64,000 nt of DNA from Actinomucor elegans (Eukaryota > Mucoromycota > Mucoromycetes > Mucorales > Mucoraceae), in NCBI GenBank assembly GCA_026027325.1, contig JAMSLZ010000001.1:1798001-1862000 (forward strand). The letters are read 5' to 3'. Made by a program: the position numbers and the translations under genes. Below are positions 1-10,244 of this stretch, piece after piece (the first letter of the stretch is position 1; each line of letters opens with the position of its first letter). A model generated the notes under the pieces. That model had not been told where the DNA came from. It did no database searches and worked only from the letters and a program-made list of their open reading frames with translations.

Positions 1-202
1 TCCAAGGCGAAGACGCGTTTGGAGTTGCAGTATACCTACGGTTATCTTCTTCTATGTTTGAATGAAACATGTTGTCGTTCATTTGATTATTAAAGTGAAT
101 AGGTGGAAGTTGAGCTGTGGATACTACAGGCGTTGAGTAGGTGCGATCGAACCAATCGTATGAATAAGTATTATTTGGGTTATTATGATGGAGTTCTGTC
201 AT
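1..202 (-). CDS. Partial N-terminus of an unrecognised protein
   Basis: The reverse strand is open from an ATG at 202-200 to the window edge, 67 codons with no stop. The peptide starts MTELHHNNPNNTYSYDWFDR and is rich in Asn, His, Ser and Pro, like the disordered N-termini of fungal transcription factors, but there is no domain to name it. Upstream on the same strand there is a pyrimidine-rich leader and a TATATAAAAAATA box near 271-283, about 70-80 bp before the ATG. That is the promoter layout of other genes in this window. The start is supported by position and promoter; the function is unknown. The rest of the gene lies left of the window. Confidence 0.55.
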   Translation of the reverse strand, partial: MTELHHNNPNNTYSYDWFDRTYSTPVVSTAQLPPIHFNNQMNDNMFHSNIEEDNRRYTATPNASSPW

Positions 203-270
203 TTACCAAAAAAAAAAGAGCATATATACACAAAAGAAAAGCCTTTTTTTTTTCAGTTATCTACGCGTTA

Positions 271-283
271 TTTTTTATATACA
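271..283 (-). promoter_or_regulatory. TATA box of the partial left-edge gene
   Basis: On the reverse strand this reads TATATAAAAAATA, followed by CT-rich runs and then the ATG at 202. Placement and composition match the TATA boxes of other genes here. Confidence 0.45.
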
Positions 284-2343
284 CAGGAGAGAAAGAAAAG
301 AGGTTAAAAAAAAAGAATAACAGCGAGTTATAAACCAGTTAGATTTGTCTTGTGTGTTCGTAAGACGTTGTCCCTTTTCTGTTTGAAAATATGTTTCCTC
401 ACTTGATTAATATCGGCTGATGCGAAAAAAAAAGGAAACTCTGTATCAGTTCTGGGGGGGGGCGTTTGACGCGAGACTTTCTAGCAGGTTTACTAGTTAG
501 AATATGCTTCCGAACGGAATCACCTTCTCCGGCAAGTACTCTTTTGGTATTCCTAAAGTAACCTGTTAATAACATTGATCACTTATACAAATCATTCATC
601 TGTGAGCTTATAGTATAATACAAGCCAATGTTTTAATATGTAACAAACTAAAAGATCTTCATATGTTGACTATCTTGTGTGTATTTTTTGCATGATATTC
701 CTTTTCATCATATGATACAGCTTCTATTTAGTTGGGTAGATTGCGTAAAACTGCGATAATATGTATGACTCTTTTCAGGCCCACTTAAAAAGATTAGTGT
801 TTCATAAAAGTGTTTCGGAATAGGTCCCGATGAGAAATATACTTTTATAAACAATAAATATAGTGTAACAAAAAAAAAAAACTTCTTCTTTGCTATTAAG
901 TGGCCCATGCTTCATTACATAAAGAGACTATCGATTATAACAATAAACATCAAAGATCTACTCGCTTTGTGCCTTTAGGCTTTAATGCATCTTGATATGA
1001 TTGACTAACCTGTTTTTGTACAAAATATAATCCTGGAAGATCAGCAAATGAAGGCGTCTTTTAGTCTCATTTTCTTTTCAGTAATTCATTATCAGGTACC
1101 AATCAGCAAAAAATATGTACAGAAATCAATATAACGGCTTCTCTATCGCGAGAAAATGTATATACTGATTAGGCATGGTTTGATTGCCTTATTTCTCGGG
1201 GAATTGCATGCTTTTGAAGGTTATATCTTCCATGAGCCGAGATCCACGCGTTTATGCGGCGTTTCAATATCGCCATGTAAACTGTCGGTACCCAATAAAA
1301 TGGAGTTCATAATGTTGATGATTTTCTGGAAAATTTTCCAGAGATTTACCTCGAGTCTAGTTTTTATCTCTCTAGCGAACGGATTTGAAAGTATTTTAGG
1401 GGTTTGTTTAATAATAAAGGTATATTGGCTATGCACTTGAATATTTTTCTTGTATTTCATCCCCTTAAGAAAAAAAATTAAGTGATCGTCTAGAAGTAAC
1501 AGCGATGAAGAGAAGCAAACGTAGCCTGATCTACCGCCTCATGCTTGGTACAGGCTACATTTAGTTACTGTCGCTATTTAAAATACATTTTAATTTTGTA
1601 TAAAATGTGTTAGTGTGCTTACTGAGCGTTTACGCATAATGATGAGTTAAAGTAAGTGTTGACTGCCTATAAACATTAATTTTCAACTTCGGCAATTTTC
1701 CGGGAAAAAAAATGTTGAGAGGGTTTGTTACTACAAAACCAATTCTTCAATCTTTGTAAATCATTCTAGAGGCATAATTTATAATATTAAGCAATTTGAC
1801 ATTTTGCATAGTATACATAAATGTTTATTGTGTTATATATATTCCAAAAATCGGCTATAATTCAAGAATATTCACATTTTTTACACTTATTACATAGTAA
1901 TAGTGCCATTGTTCGACGCTTAACTAATATATAAGCAAATATCGTTAAAAGCCTACAAATATATTCCAATGTTTGTATAATACCAGCATCGCATTAAAGT
2001 AATGATAAAAAAAAAAAAAACTCCTAGATTTTTTATAAAATCAATTTGCCTGCTGTTGCTGTTGTTTAAATTCTATCAGCCAATAAAGTTGGTGATTATT
2101 CTACGCGCTGCCACCAGCTGTTTCCTAAAACGCCAGCATTTAAGTGGAAAGATGCACCAATTAGATATAACGAACATGTGATCATGCTCGAGATATAGGC
2201 AATCTTATTGATATTGGCAAGTAGCGCTGTCAAGATATAAGAAAGATAACATAGGGCAGTTTTACATATCCAAGTCATGTAATTTTATCAAAACCAGTGA
2301 TTGACCCAATGTGACCTATACTGTTTGCTCAAGGTGACTTTGT

Positions 2344-2353
2344 TATATATAAA
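2344..2353 (+). promoter_or_regulatory. TATA box of the Sip5-like gene
   Basis: TATATATAAA lies about 85 bp before the ATG at 2436 and is followed by a long CT-rich leader, the arrangement seen for most genes in the window. Confidence 0.55.
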
Positions 2354-2435
2354 GTACCACAATCTTTTTTCCTTTTTTCGTTTTACCACGCACTCTTTTC
2401 TTTTTCTTTTTCTTTTTACTATAATATAGACAACT

Positions 2436-3543
2436 ATGGGGCATACTTGTTCCAAACTCAAATCAGTAAATACAAGTCCTTCGACTTTAGTAGATCATGG
2501 GACTTTGAATCCTCGAGGCATTTACACCATGAACACTGATTACGACATTAGTATTGTTCGCAATTTGATTCGCAAAGGACAATTAGCACCTTTTTATGAA
2601 GGTAGTTTTTTTTTAAACGAAAAAGGATTGATAAGACTTCCAGAACTGATTTTGCTTATAGGCTCTAACGAACCGCGTGTAAATACCGAGATATCATATG
2701 AGACAGAATGTCCAATCTGTTTTCTGGTACATACAGTGGTACATTCATGGTCTCTCTCTATTGACTGTTTTTGTTAGTTTTATCCTTCCAACATGAATAG
2801 AACAAGATGTTGTGATAAATTGATTTGCACTGAATGCTTTTTACAGCTCAGACGATCTTCATCTTCTCCGCTTGTACCTGCCGTTTGTCCCTTTTGTGTA
2901 CAACCCAACTTGGGCGTACTGTATATTCCACCTGTCTGGAGCAAACACTATGTGGTAAGCATTTAGTTTTATAAAGATGCACGTTTCTTATTCTCTTCGA
3001 TAGACTTTCAAGAGGAGGAGATCAGATTTATTCAGAACAGAAAAGATTGATACAAGAAGAACTTGGAAGCTAGAACCCACCGATCCTGATGTCGTACTTG
3101 TTGGTAAGTTAAAGTTTGTGTCTATATTGATTGCATATTCACACATTCATATAGATACAGTAAGACCAAAATGGGAAGACATGTTGGAGGAAAGAAGATC
3201 TTCTTCGGTAGGAACCACTCGTCGAAGAAGGGTCTTGTTAAACAATGGCGAAAGATCCTCAAGAAGAAGGCCCAGAAGACGTTCTTATATGGATGATAGT
3301 GGCGGCGAACTAACGCGATTCACCACTAGCGATAGTAGCCATACTATCTATGACACATATGCTGATATGGACTTGGAAGATATACTAGTAATGGAAGCCA
3401 TTCGACTGTCATTAGTAACAGCCAATCAACATAGTGACGCGGTGGATAACCATAGTAACAGCCCTAGCAACGACAGTAGCAGTCGCAGTAGCAGTCGCGT
3501 TGATCAGACTATACCAGCTACTACAGTTGCCTCCAATGACTAA
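2436..3543 (+). CDS. SIP5: Sip5-like RING-type zinc finger protein
   Basis: Four exons (2436-2726, 2778-2954, 3004-3103, 3155-3543) give 318 aa with 49-51 nt introns. The first intron (donor GTACAT) interrupts the zinc finger. Splicing restores ECPICFFYPSNMNRTRCCDK followed by LICTEC and CPFC, with cysteine pairs at aa 92/95, 108/109, 114/117 and 134/137. That is the signature of the fungal Sip5 family; yeast Sip5 interacts with the Snf1 kinase and Reg1/Glc7 phosphatase. The N-terminus MGHTCSK fits N-myristoylation (Gly2, Ser6) with a nearby Cys3-region palmitoylation candidate, suggesting membrane attachment. A stretch around aa 259-277 (LEDILVMEAIRLSLV) resembles a ubiquitin-interacting motif. 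The tail is Ser/Arg/Asn-rich. Family assignment is strong. Membrane anchoring and ubiquitin binding are inferences. Confidence 0.88.
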
Positions 3544-4953
3544 TTTACTTTTTTATATATATATAATCAATGATATCCCCCACCACTTTCTTGTTATTAA
3601 TAACTATTTTCTTTTTTTGCTAACCAATATGCTGTATAAATAATACCTATTATATAAATATATATTAAATGATATTCTCATTGAAAAAGTATGTACGTGC
3701 GTGAGGGATGTAGCACGTCTTTGGTCAACAGGATTTTTTCGGGCTCATTTAGCTTTGCTTAAACGTGTTGAATGACGTTTATTTATCCGCAAGCTTATAT
3801 TACGCAATTATTTCATAGTCTGTCGATCTTTAATTGATGCCTTTATAGTTGTAGTATAATCTGTGGAACCGGTATCCCGGGTGTCGGATGAGTTTCGGAA
3901 TCTTTAAAGAAATCGATCTTGTTTATATTTGTTTTTTCAGAATCGACGATGAGGTATGACAGTACCACATAAAAATGGGCTGGTAAAGAATAATGTATAA
4001 CCTATGCATGGGTTCACAGACGTTGGCACCTTTCAAATATGCAAAGCTGAGCAACTACAATAAAAAAGACAAGAAAGTCGTTATGAAAAATTATGTACCT
4101 ACTAACCTTTAAGAAATCAATTTTCTTTTGCACTCTCCTCTAATAATATGATCCATTTGTTGGCTTGTATTCCAGATTTTGCAATCCATTATAATACGGA
4201 ATTCCTAAAAAAAAAAACCCCTTTTTTGGCACGATGATAGAAGTTTGAATAAAGAAATATTTGAAAATGAATACATGGCTCAAAAGTCTCGAGAATAAAT
4301 GTGAGGCAAAGTGTAGTTACTTTTTCGTCAAATAATTGAAATAGGTCCTCCAACAACATATTCTGTATATAAACTACTTGCCTGTAATTTGATATATCCT
4401 CCGACATCTCGGCCCTAAGTTGTATCATATGAGCATATAGTTCGCGTATAGAATGAGTTACTGGAAGGCCTGTTCTAATCTTTTGATAAAAAAGCAACTA
4501 CACTTTGCCTCACATTTATTCTCGAGACTTTTGAGCCATGTATTCATTTTCAAATATTTCTTTATTCAAACTTCTATCATCATGCCAAGACTTGTAATAT
4601 AATAACTGTAGTTGTCATGTAACAGAATAGTTTTTTTTTTTTAAAAAAAAATCGGCGTTAATATCGATCGTGAAATCTGAAATGAATAAGCAAAATAAAA
4701 TTGCTTTATATAAGTTGGTGGGGGTACATAGATAATGTTTAATTATTACTCACTAAAGAAGTATGTGTATATATATATATATAGTATAATGTGATATAAG
4801 GGTGGTGGGGAAGGGGGAATAAATAATTTAGATACGATCACAGGTACACTTGGCAATGTATACAAGACCGCCTATAGGTTATATGTTTTGTAAATAGTCT
4901 ATAATGGGGATAGTAGCAGTAGAAGTTCATAGGGGAAATATATTCGCAATGGT
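3544..4953. other. Intergenic with a foldback repeat
   Basis: Convergent spacer between the Sip5-like gene and the minus-strand Rho gene. Its main content is the inverted repeat at 4228-4586. The rest is AT-rich, with T/A tracts near 4630 and an (AT)n run near 4768-4785. No gene is supported. Confidence 0.55.
4228..4586. repeat. Foldback element, 98-bp inverted arms
   Basis: Arms 4228-4325 and 4489-4586 are reverse complements with about two mismatches, separated by a 163-bp spacer. The left arm contains GGCACGATGATAGAAGTTTG and the right arm its complement with one change. The reverse strand of the spacer plus left arm is open for about 100 codons with a coding-like central part (LRAEMSEDISNYRQVVYIQN). 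It has no ATG at its start, and a stop lies just before it. The structure resembles a MITE, a foldback element or a rearranged transposon fragment. The transposon reading is an inference. Confidence 0.75.
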
Positions 4954-5684
4954 TTACAAGATATTACATTGAAGACGCCTTAACAACTTTTGATTGGGTT
5001 TCACGGCCATTTGAGCCGCTAGTCTAATAACATCTTTGACATTGATATTTTCTTTAGCGCTGCATTCACCGTATTTGGCACCGATTTCTTTTGCCATCTT
5101 GATACCCTATATAAGTCAACGCATTAGCATATATTGAGCGACTTGGTTTTTTTTTTGTATACATACCTGTTGTTGACTTATGGTGACGTTTGTTTCCGAG
5201 CGTAAATCGATTTTAAGCGCCACCAAAACTAATGATACGCTATTTCCACAATAATGCTTCACTTCAGGCAACCACTAAATTGGCCTATTAGTTATATAGG
5301 TGAGCATTTAACGTTTACAAAATACCTTATCCCGAACGTTTTGAAACGAGTTCATATTATCAACAGCATAACAGATAACTACGACATCCGTTTCGAAATA
5401 AGATAGCGGCCTCAATCGATCATAATCTTCTTGTCCTGCAGTGTCCCACAAAGCCAGTTCCACTGGCTTATGGTCCAAATCCACTCGCGAAATGTAATTT
5501 TCAAATACTGTAGGTAAATATTTCTAAACATCAAACACACATGAGTGTCATTTTTTTTTTTTTTACAAGTGTAAATCATTACCTCTGGAAATTTACCGTT
5601 TTGATACACGATTAATAGGCTTGTTTTGCCGCAAGCACCATCACCTACAATTACAATCTTTTTACGCAGTGTCGCACGAACCAT
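4954..5684 (-). CDS. Rho-family small GTPase (Rho3/Rho4-like)
   Basis: Four exons on the minus strand (5684-5583, 5523-5326, 5274-5167, 5106-4954; introns 51-60 nt) encode 186 aa, normal for a Rho protein. Visible motifs: P-loop GDGACGKT (aa 14-21), switch [10 protein letters not shown] (36-44), switch II DTAGQE (61-66), the guanine-specificity motif as LKID (120-123), SAK (152-154) and a C-terminal CAAX box CNIL (183-186). The box ends in Leu, which predicts geranylgeranylation. Rho GTPases switch effectors of actin, polarity and wall synthesis at the plasma membrane. The LKxD variant is what yeast Rho3/Rho4 carry, in place of the TKxD of Rho1/Rac, so a Rho3/Rho4-like member is likely. The leader is GA/CT-rich. 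No key catalytic residue is missing. Confidence 0.93.
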
Positions 5685-6178
5685 GATGATATAAGAAAGA
5701 AAGAAAGAGAGAGAGAGAAAGAGAAAGAAATCGATCGGTTTTTAATTGACAGCCAACTTAGCACAGTCAACGGTTTTGTACAACCAAAGGGGAAAGGGAA
5801 GGTACTGAATCAACCTCATTGGCCGTTCGCTATGTTGTAAACAATCACGTTAGATAACTTGACTAAATGGTGAGTGGTATCCTGTTATTTAGATAAAGGC
5901 TTATGGCATAACTATCATCGCTCCTGATACTCTCTTATGACATTGAAGTGGAAGATATTACTATTTTTGCCCATGCATACCGGCTATTATCATCAATGAG
6001 AAATTTTGTATTCCGTTAGCCATCGCTGCGCATAAAGATCAGGAGGTATACTTTGTCCCTCAATACTGGTTTCTCAAAAAGTCATAGCGGTGATCTATAG
6101 AAGAAGGCAATAGTGTGATCCGTAATGTAAATTTTTATATATAAAAATATATATATATAATTCGTTATATAACAATTC

Positions 6179-6349
6179 ATGGTTAAAGAAGAGGCTGTTG
6201 AATTAATGTCTATCGATGCTTATAGACCGTTTCGCAGTCGATTCACAATTCAAAATGCACAGCCTCCATATTATAGTACGTGTGTCTCAACCGCAGTTCA
6301 CATAAACATGAAGTTGACTGCTGCGACTATTCGTCATCTTGTGAGGTAA
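6179..6349 (+). pseudogene. Short coding-like fragment, function unknown
   Basis: A 56-codon frame starts at ATG 6179 with MVKEEAVELMSIDAYRPFRS and continues RFTIQNAQPPYYS. Its composition is more protein-like than the surrounding AT-rich DNA, and a TATATAAAAATATATATATA stretch lies about 40 bp upstream. No acceptable splice continuation or family match was seen, and the frame stops at TAA 6347-6349. It could be a small gene, a decayed gene remnant or chance. I lean to a remnant with low certainty. Confidence 0.2.
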
Positions 6350-8830
6350 TGGTACTACCTTCATTATATGTACTATTTGGATGTATGAGCATTTCTAGCC
6401 TTTTCACTTGGTTCCATTATGTACCAGATACAGCTCAGCAGCTGTTTTTTTTAAAAAAAGATTGAAGGGCAAAAAACCCTTAATATGCTACGCGTACAAA
6501 TAATCCTATAAAGTTCAAGTCTGTGCGAGTGTTTTCACGCAATAGTTCTCTCAAGGAGTTTTCTTTACTATACAAATTCTGAATATCTAGTTCAAGAGGA
6601 GATTAGACCTGATCAGTCAGCAGGAATTTCTTTTTGGATAAAGAATAATACATTACCATTTATGGCAAGCTAACCTTCTTATGAGGACTCAGCCTAACAG
6701 TTGACAGGCTATAATAGAGGATGGACGATAGTATCAATATAGTATAGTCTTGTGCTTCAAAACACGTAAATATTCTCTATGAAATTGTTTTGTGTATCTT
6801 CTTGAATCACAATGGCCGATCACAATGTCATACAATAGTAGGTCTTCTTTTACTACGGATTGAATACGTGTTACGTTGTAGATCAGTAGGATATATCTCC
6901 TGTATACGTAACATTTTTATAATAGATTACTATTGGGCCATTCTTTGAATATGCCGATTGATAAATAGTTTCAGGGATCTTGTTCATTGGTCTTCCATTC
7001 AATCCAACAAAAATTCTTTTGTATCTATACCAAAGAAAAATTACGATGTAGCTTTTTAACCCAAGATAGAGATCATCACAATGTAATTAGTCTTTTGGAT
7101 GAGGTAGCTTTAAAACTCTACCATAAATGTTTTGCTTATTTTCTCATAGGCAATTGTTCTTTATATATTATTTTATACAGTTCAAACTAAACCACTAATT
7201 TGTGTTTCTTGTTATATATATATATATATGCCAGTTCATATTTTCTGGCTTTTGATTCTAACTCTCTAATCTTGGAAAATTTTCAATTACTCTAATATAC
7301 TTTTTAATAAAAGCCCTACTACTAGCAGAAGCAGGTCATTATTAATAAATACCATGAATCAAAGACGACATTAGAAAGTATAATCGTGTGTCTTATTATC
7401 AGGACTAAACATGGTCTCCATTATATAAATACTATATCTTGGCGCATAGTAAAAGCATAAAACTCATGTAAAATAGTCTTAGAAAAAAAAAAGTTGTAGA
7501 ATCTACCACTAACTTGTATACTGAAACTTGGGATTAATTGATGATGATCGACGTCATCGAAAATTGGAATATGACCCTATATTTGTTGCAGAATTTTTAA
7601 CTTGTTCCAAATTCGAGAAAAGAAAAAGGCAAAAATTGCATATGGTTTACAAACAAATCGATATTTTTTAAAAAAGAAAATACCATCTAATTTTTTTTTT
7701 TTCAATAGTATCACAAGACCGCTTTATTAAGGGATGCCCTGGGACAAAATAACAATAATGGAAATCGTTGCATGTTCATCAGCCAATAGAAGATGAAAAA
7801 GTCTCTTGATGGCGTGCTTGATACGTAATGGGCCAGAATCAACAGCCATTTCTTTGGTTGATATAGAATAAACAGACCAACACTACTACTACAGGTTTTG
7901 CTCGGCTCTATATTCATTTGCTTTCATCCAAAGCCCGAGTAGTAAAGCAATTTAGATGGACACGAGCTGTTTTAGCATAACCTGATACAGAATTTAATGG
8001 CGTATCGCGTGGTGCACATGATAGCTTTGAATTTTTGACTTGGAATATATTTCTTGTGTTGCTTTATAATAATACGTCTAAATAGTTCTAAAACAATCGC
8101 TATCATATTCAAAAATCTTATCCATTTCATGGTTATCTATATCTGTAAAAAAAAAAAAAAAAAAAAAATTGTCGTATGACTGAAAAATCCACAAGAAAAA
8201 TCGGCATTTGAAACCTCACATAATAAGGTGATGCCCCAGCCAAAGGCTTTGAACTATGAATGCTTTTGATTGGTCACCGGATATCAAACAGTAACAAGCT
8301 CAACATTGGATTTGAAATAGTTTTATCAATGATTACAATCAATAGACTTAAGAATGTGACATATCAATATAATTGATGCTGTTATAAGCAGTTTACTTGA
8401 CATTAGTACCAATAATATGGAAGCAAGTGGGAGGGTTCTAGGTATGTTAGTACCAAAAAAAAGCCAATTAGTACCGTGAGCATGGTATCTCTGCATATTA
8501 CAAGAGGCGACCAAGATGGTCATATAAAAAATTTATTGCCGTTTACAGTGTAGTTTCTAGCTTTGAAATTTTTGATCTTTGATTGAGACTTTGTTATGTA
8601 TCACTTGAGATGTAGGATAGTAAAAAAAAAACCAAAAAAACAAAAGAAGGCTGCGTGTTACCCTTTTGTTTCTCATTGATTTTCTCTGAGACACGTTCTA
8701 TGGCAATCTATGGTTTGACCAAGATGGTTAGATGCTCTATCAATAAAGATCCCTGAGTAGAGAATGTACATGGAATAACTTAAGGGCTTAGTGTATTGTA
8801 TTAACGTGACAAGAACAATTGCATTTGTAC

Positions 8831-8840
8831 ATATATAAAA
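8831..8840 (+). promoter_or_regulatory. TATA-like box upstream of the RGS gene
   Basis: ATATATAAAA lies about 250 bp before the RGS start and is followed by a T/CT-rich leader (8955-9060). The distance is longer than for other genes here, so this is tentative. Confidence 0.3.
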
Positions 8841-9091
8841 CAAAGAAAAGAAAAAACTGTATGTCAAAGGAAAAAAAGAAGGCTAAAACTAATCCGTAGT
8901 ACAGTTCATTGTTTTGTGAAACGCACACTAAACAGAAAACCTAAAGCTCTCTTGTCTCTTTTTTTTTTTTTTTTTCCTCTTCTTGTTTTTCCCAACACCA
9001 AAGTCTTAATATTATCATTTTATTCATTTAAACCAAACAGAAAGTCCTTTTTTTTCAAATAATAATAATAAGACAACAACTGAATGATAGA

Positions 9092-10162
9092 ATGGTGTTT
9101 TCCGACATTGCACAAAAGGCTTTCAGTGGATTCTCCTCTTCTTCATCAACCACTACACCAAACCTTTGGTCAACAGCACCAGATGGTTTGACACTAGAGA
9201 CGGTATTGGCAGATCAAGCACCTGAGCCATTCAGTCGCAAAGACTTTGTTCATTATCTAACGATGACATATTGCAATGAAAATCTGCTATTCTATGAAGC
9301 AGTGACAGATTACAAAGACAAATGTATAGCTTATTTCGGTTTGAATGGGCAAGAAACGAAGCCAACAAGTATATTATTATCAGATGGCACAACGCGATTT
9401 GATTTTAGCAGTAAAAATATCAATTTGCTTTCAACTCAAGAAAAGCTTTGGTTCGAAACACTTCAAAAGAAATTTGAAAAGATATTACAAGATTTTGTGC
9501 TATCAGATGCCCCACAAGAAATCAATATACCATATGAAGTTCGACATCAGTTATTGGAATCATACAAAAGTCAGCAATCGTATCACCCGGCTTTATTATA
9601 TCCTGCTTGTAGCGCTGTAGTCGAATTACTTAGAATAAGTGCTTTTATACCTTTTGCCACGGATCCAAATAGACTTTATTGTCCTATCAAAACAAAAAAA
9701 CTATCTTTCAAGAAAAAAAGCAGTGCTAGTCTTGTTTCACCGCCTCAATCACCTCCACCTCCACCATCGCCTGTACCTGAATCCTCCAGCAGTGGCTTGC
9801 TAAAGCGCTTTACAACCAGTTTAAAGATTCGTTATAATAATCAAGAAGAGCCACTATCACCTCGATTATCAAACTGGCGCCAAATCAATATACCCGACTT
9901 GTCACCTTTTAAATCCATGTCTACTCCACCTACAAAGCAATCTCCATTACCCCCATTGCCGCCACCTAAACAATGTAATAACACGGCCGAAAAATCATTT
10001 GCAATGATTACTCCCCCCTCGTCTGCCTTGGCACATAATCAAAGTTCAATTAGTAGCAGCAGCAGTAGCAGTAGCAGTAGTAATAGTAGTAATAGTAGTA
10101 ATAGCAGCAACAGCAATAACAATAACAGCAACAGTAATAGTAATAGTAATATAATAATATAG
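9092..10162 (+). CDS. RGS-domain protein
   Basis: Intronless 356-aa protein. Residues about 34-187 match the regulator of G-protein signalling fold: an opening helix (LTLETVLADQ), the FSRKDFVHYLTMTYCNENLLFYEAV segment and later helices containing YKSQQSYHPALLYPA. RGS domains speed GTP hydrolysis on heterotrimeric G-alpha subunits and so dampen receptor signalling. The C-terminal half is low complexity: a proline-rich segment around aa 215-230, basic patches, and a Ser/Asn tail encoded by AGC/AGT/AAT microsatellites (about 10050-10150). The start at 9092 has a strong context (A at -3, G at +4). An out-of-frame ATG eight bases upstream opens a uORF that overlaps it. The RGS call is firm; the partner G-alpha is unknown. 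Confidence 0.85.
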   Translation: MVFSDIAQKAFSGFSSSSSTTTPNLWSTAPDGLTLETVLADQAPEPFSRKDFVHYLTMTYCNENLLFYEAVTDYKDKCIAYFGLNGQETKPTSILLSDGTTRFDFSSKNINLLSTQEKLWFETLQKKFEKILQDFVLSDAPQEINIPYEVRHQLLESYKSQQSYHPALLYPACSAVVELLRISAFIPFATDPNRLYCPIKTKKLSFKKKSSASLVSPPQSPPPPPSPVPESSSSGLLKRFTTSLKIRYNNQEEPLSPRLSNWRQINIPDLSPFKSMSTPPTKQSPLPPLPPPKQCNNTAEKSFAMITPPSSALAHNQSSISSSSSSSSSSNSSNSSNSSNSNNNNSNSNSNSNIII

Positions 10163-10244
10163 ATTATGGAACTGTTTAGTGTATAAGGATTTCATTATAA
10201 CTATCACTATGTAATATATATATACTTGATTAAAAAAAAAAATA

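Larger units (their letters stand above)
203..2435. other. Intergenic, no gene supported
   Basis: AT-rich spacer between the divergent left-edge gene and the Sip5-like gene. It has short A/T runs, a run of eight G at about 454-461, and a perfect 8-bp stem (GTAGCCTG at 1521-1528 with CAGGCTAC at 1551-1558). Short open frames on both strands at 1156-1460 overlap each other and show no family resemblance, splice signals or promoter, so I do not call them genes. Confidence 0.5.
5685..9091. other. Gene-poor intergenic region
   Basis: About 3.4 kb between divergent Rho and RGS genes. It starts with the GA-rich Rho leader (5695-5730) and holds one weak coding fragment (6179-6349) and several A/T homopolymers, the longest an A run near 8144-8168. 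Short open frames at 6280-6465, 6987-7190, 7711-7917, 8326-8523 and 8673-8867 show no motifs. The RGS promoter lies at the right end. Confidence 0.45.

Noticed and set aside
1156..1460. Overlapping open frames of 79-94 codons on both strands
   Set aside because: They overlap on opposite strands, have no domain, no promoter layout and no family resemblance; consistent with chance in this composition.
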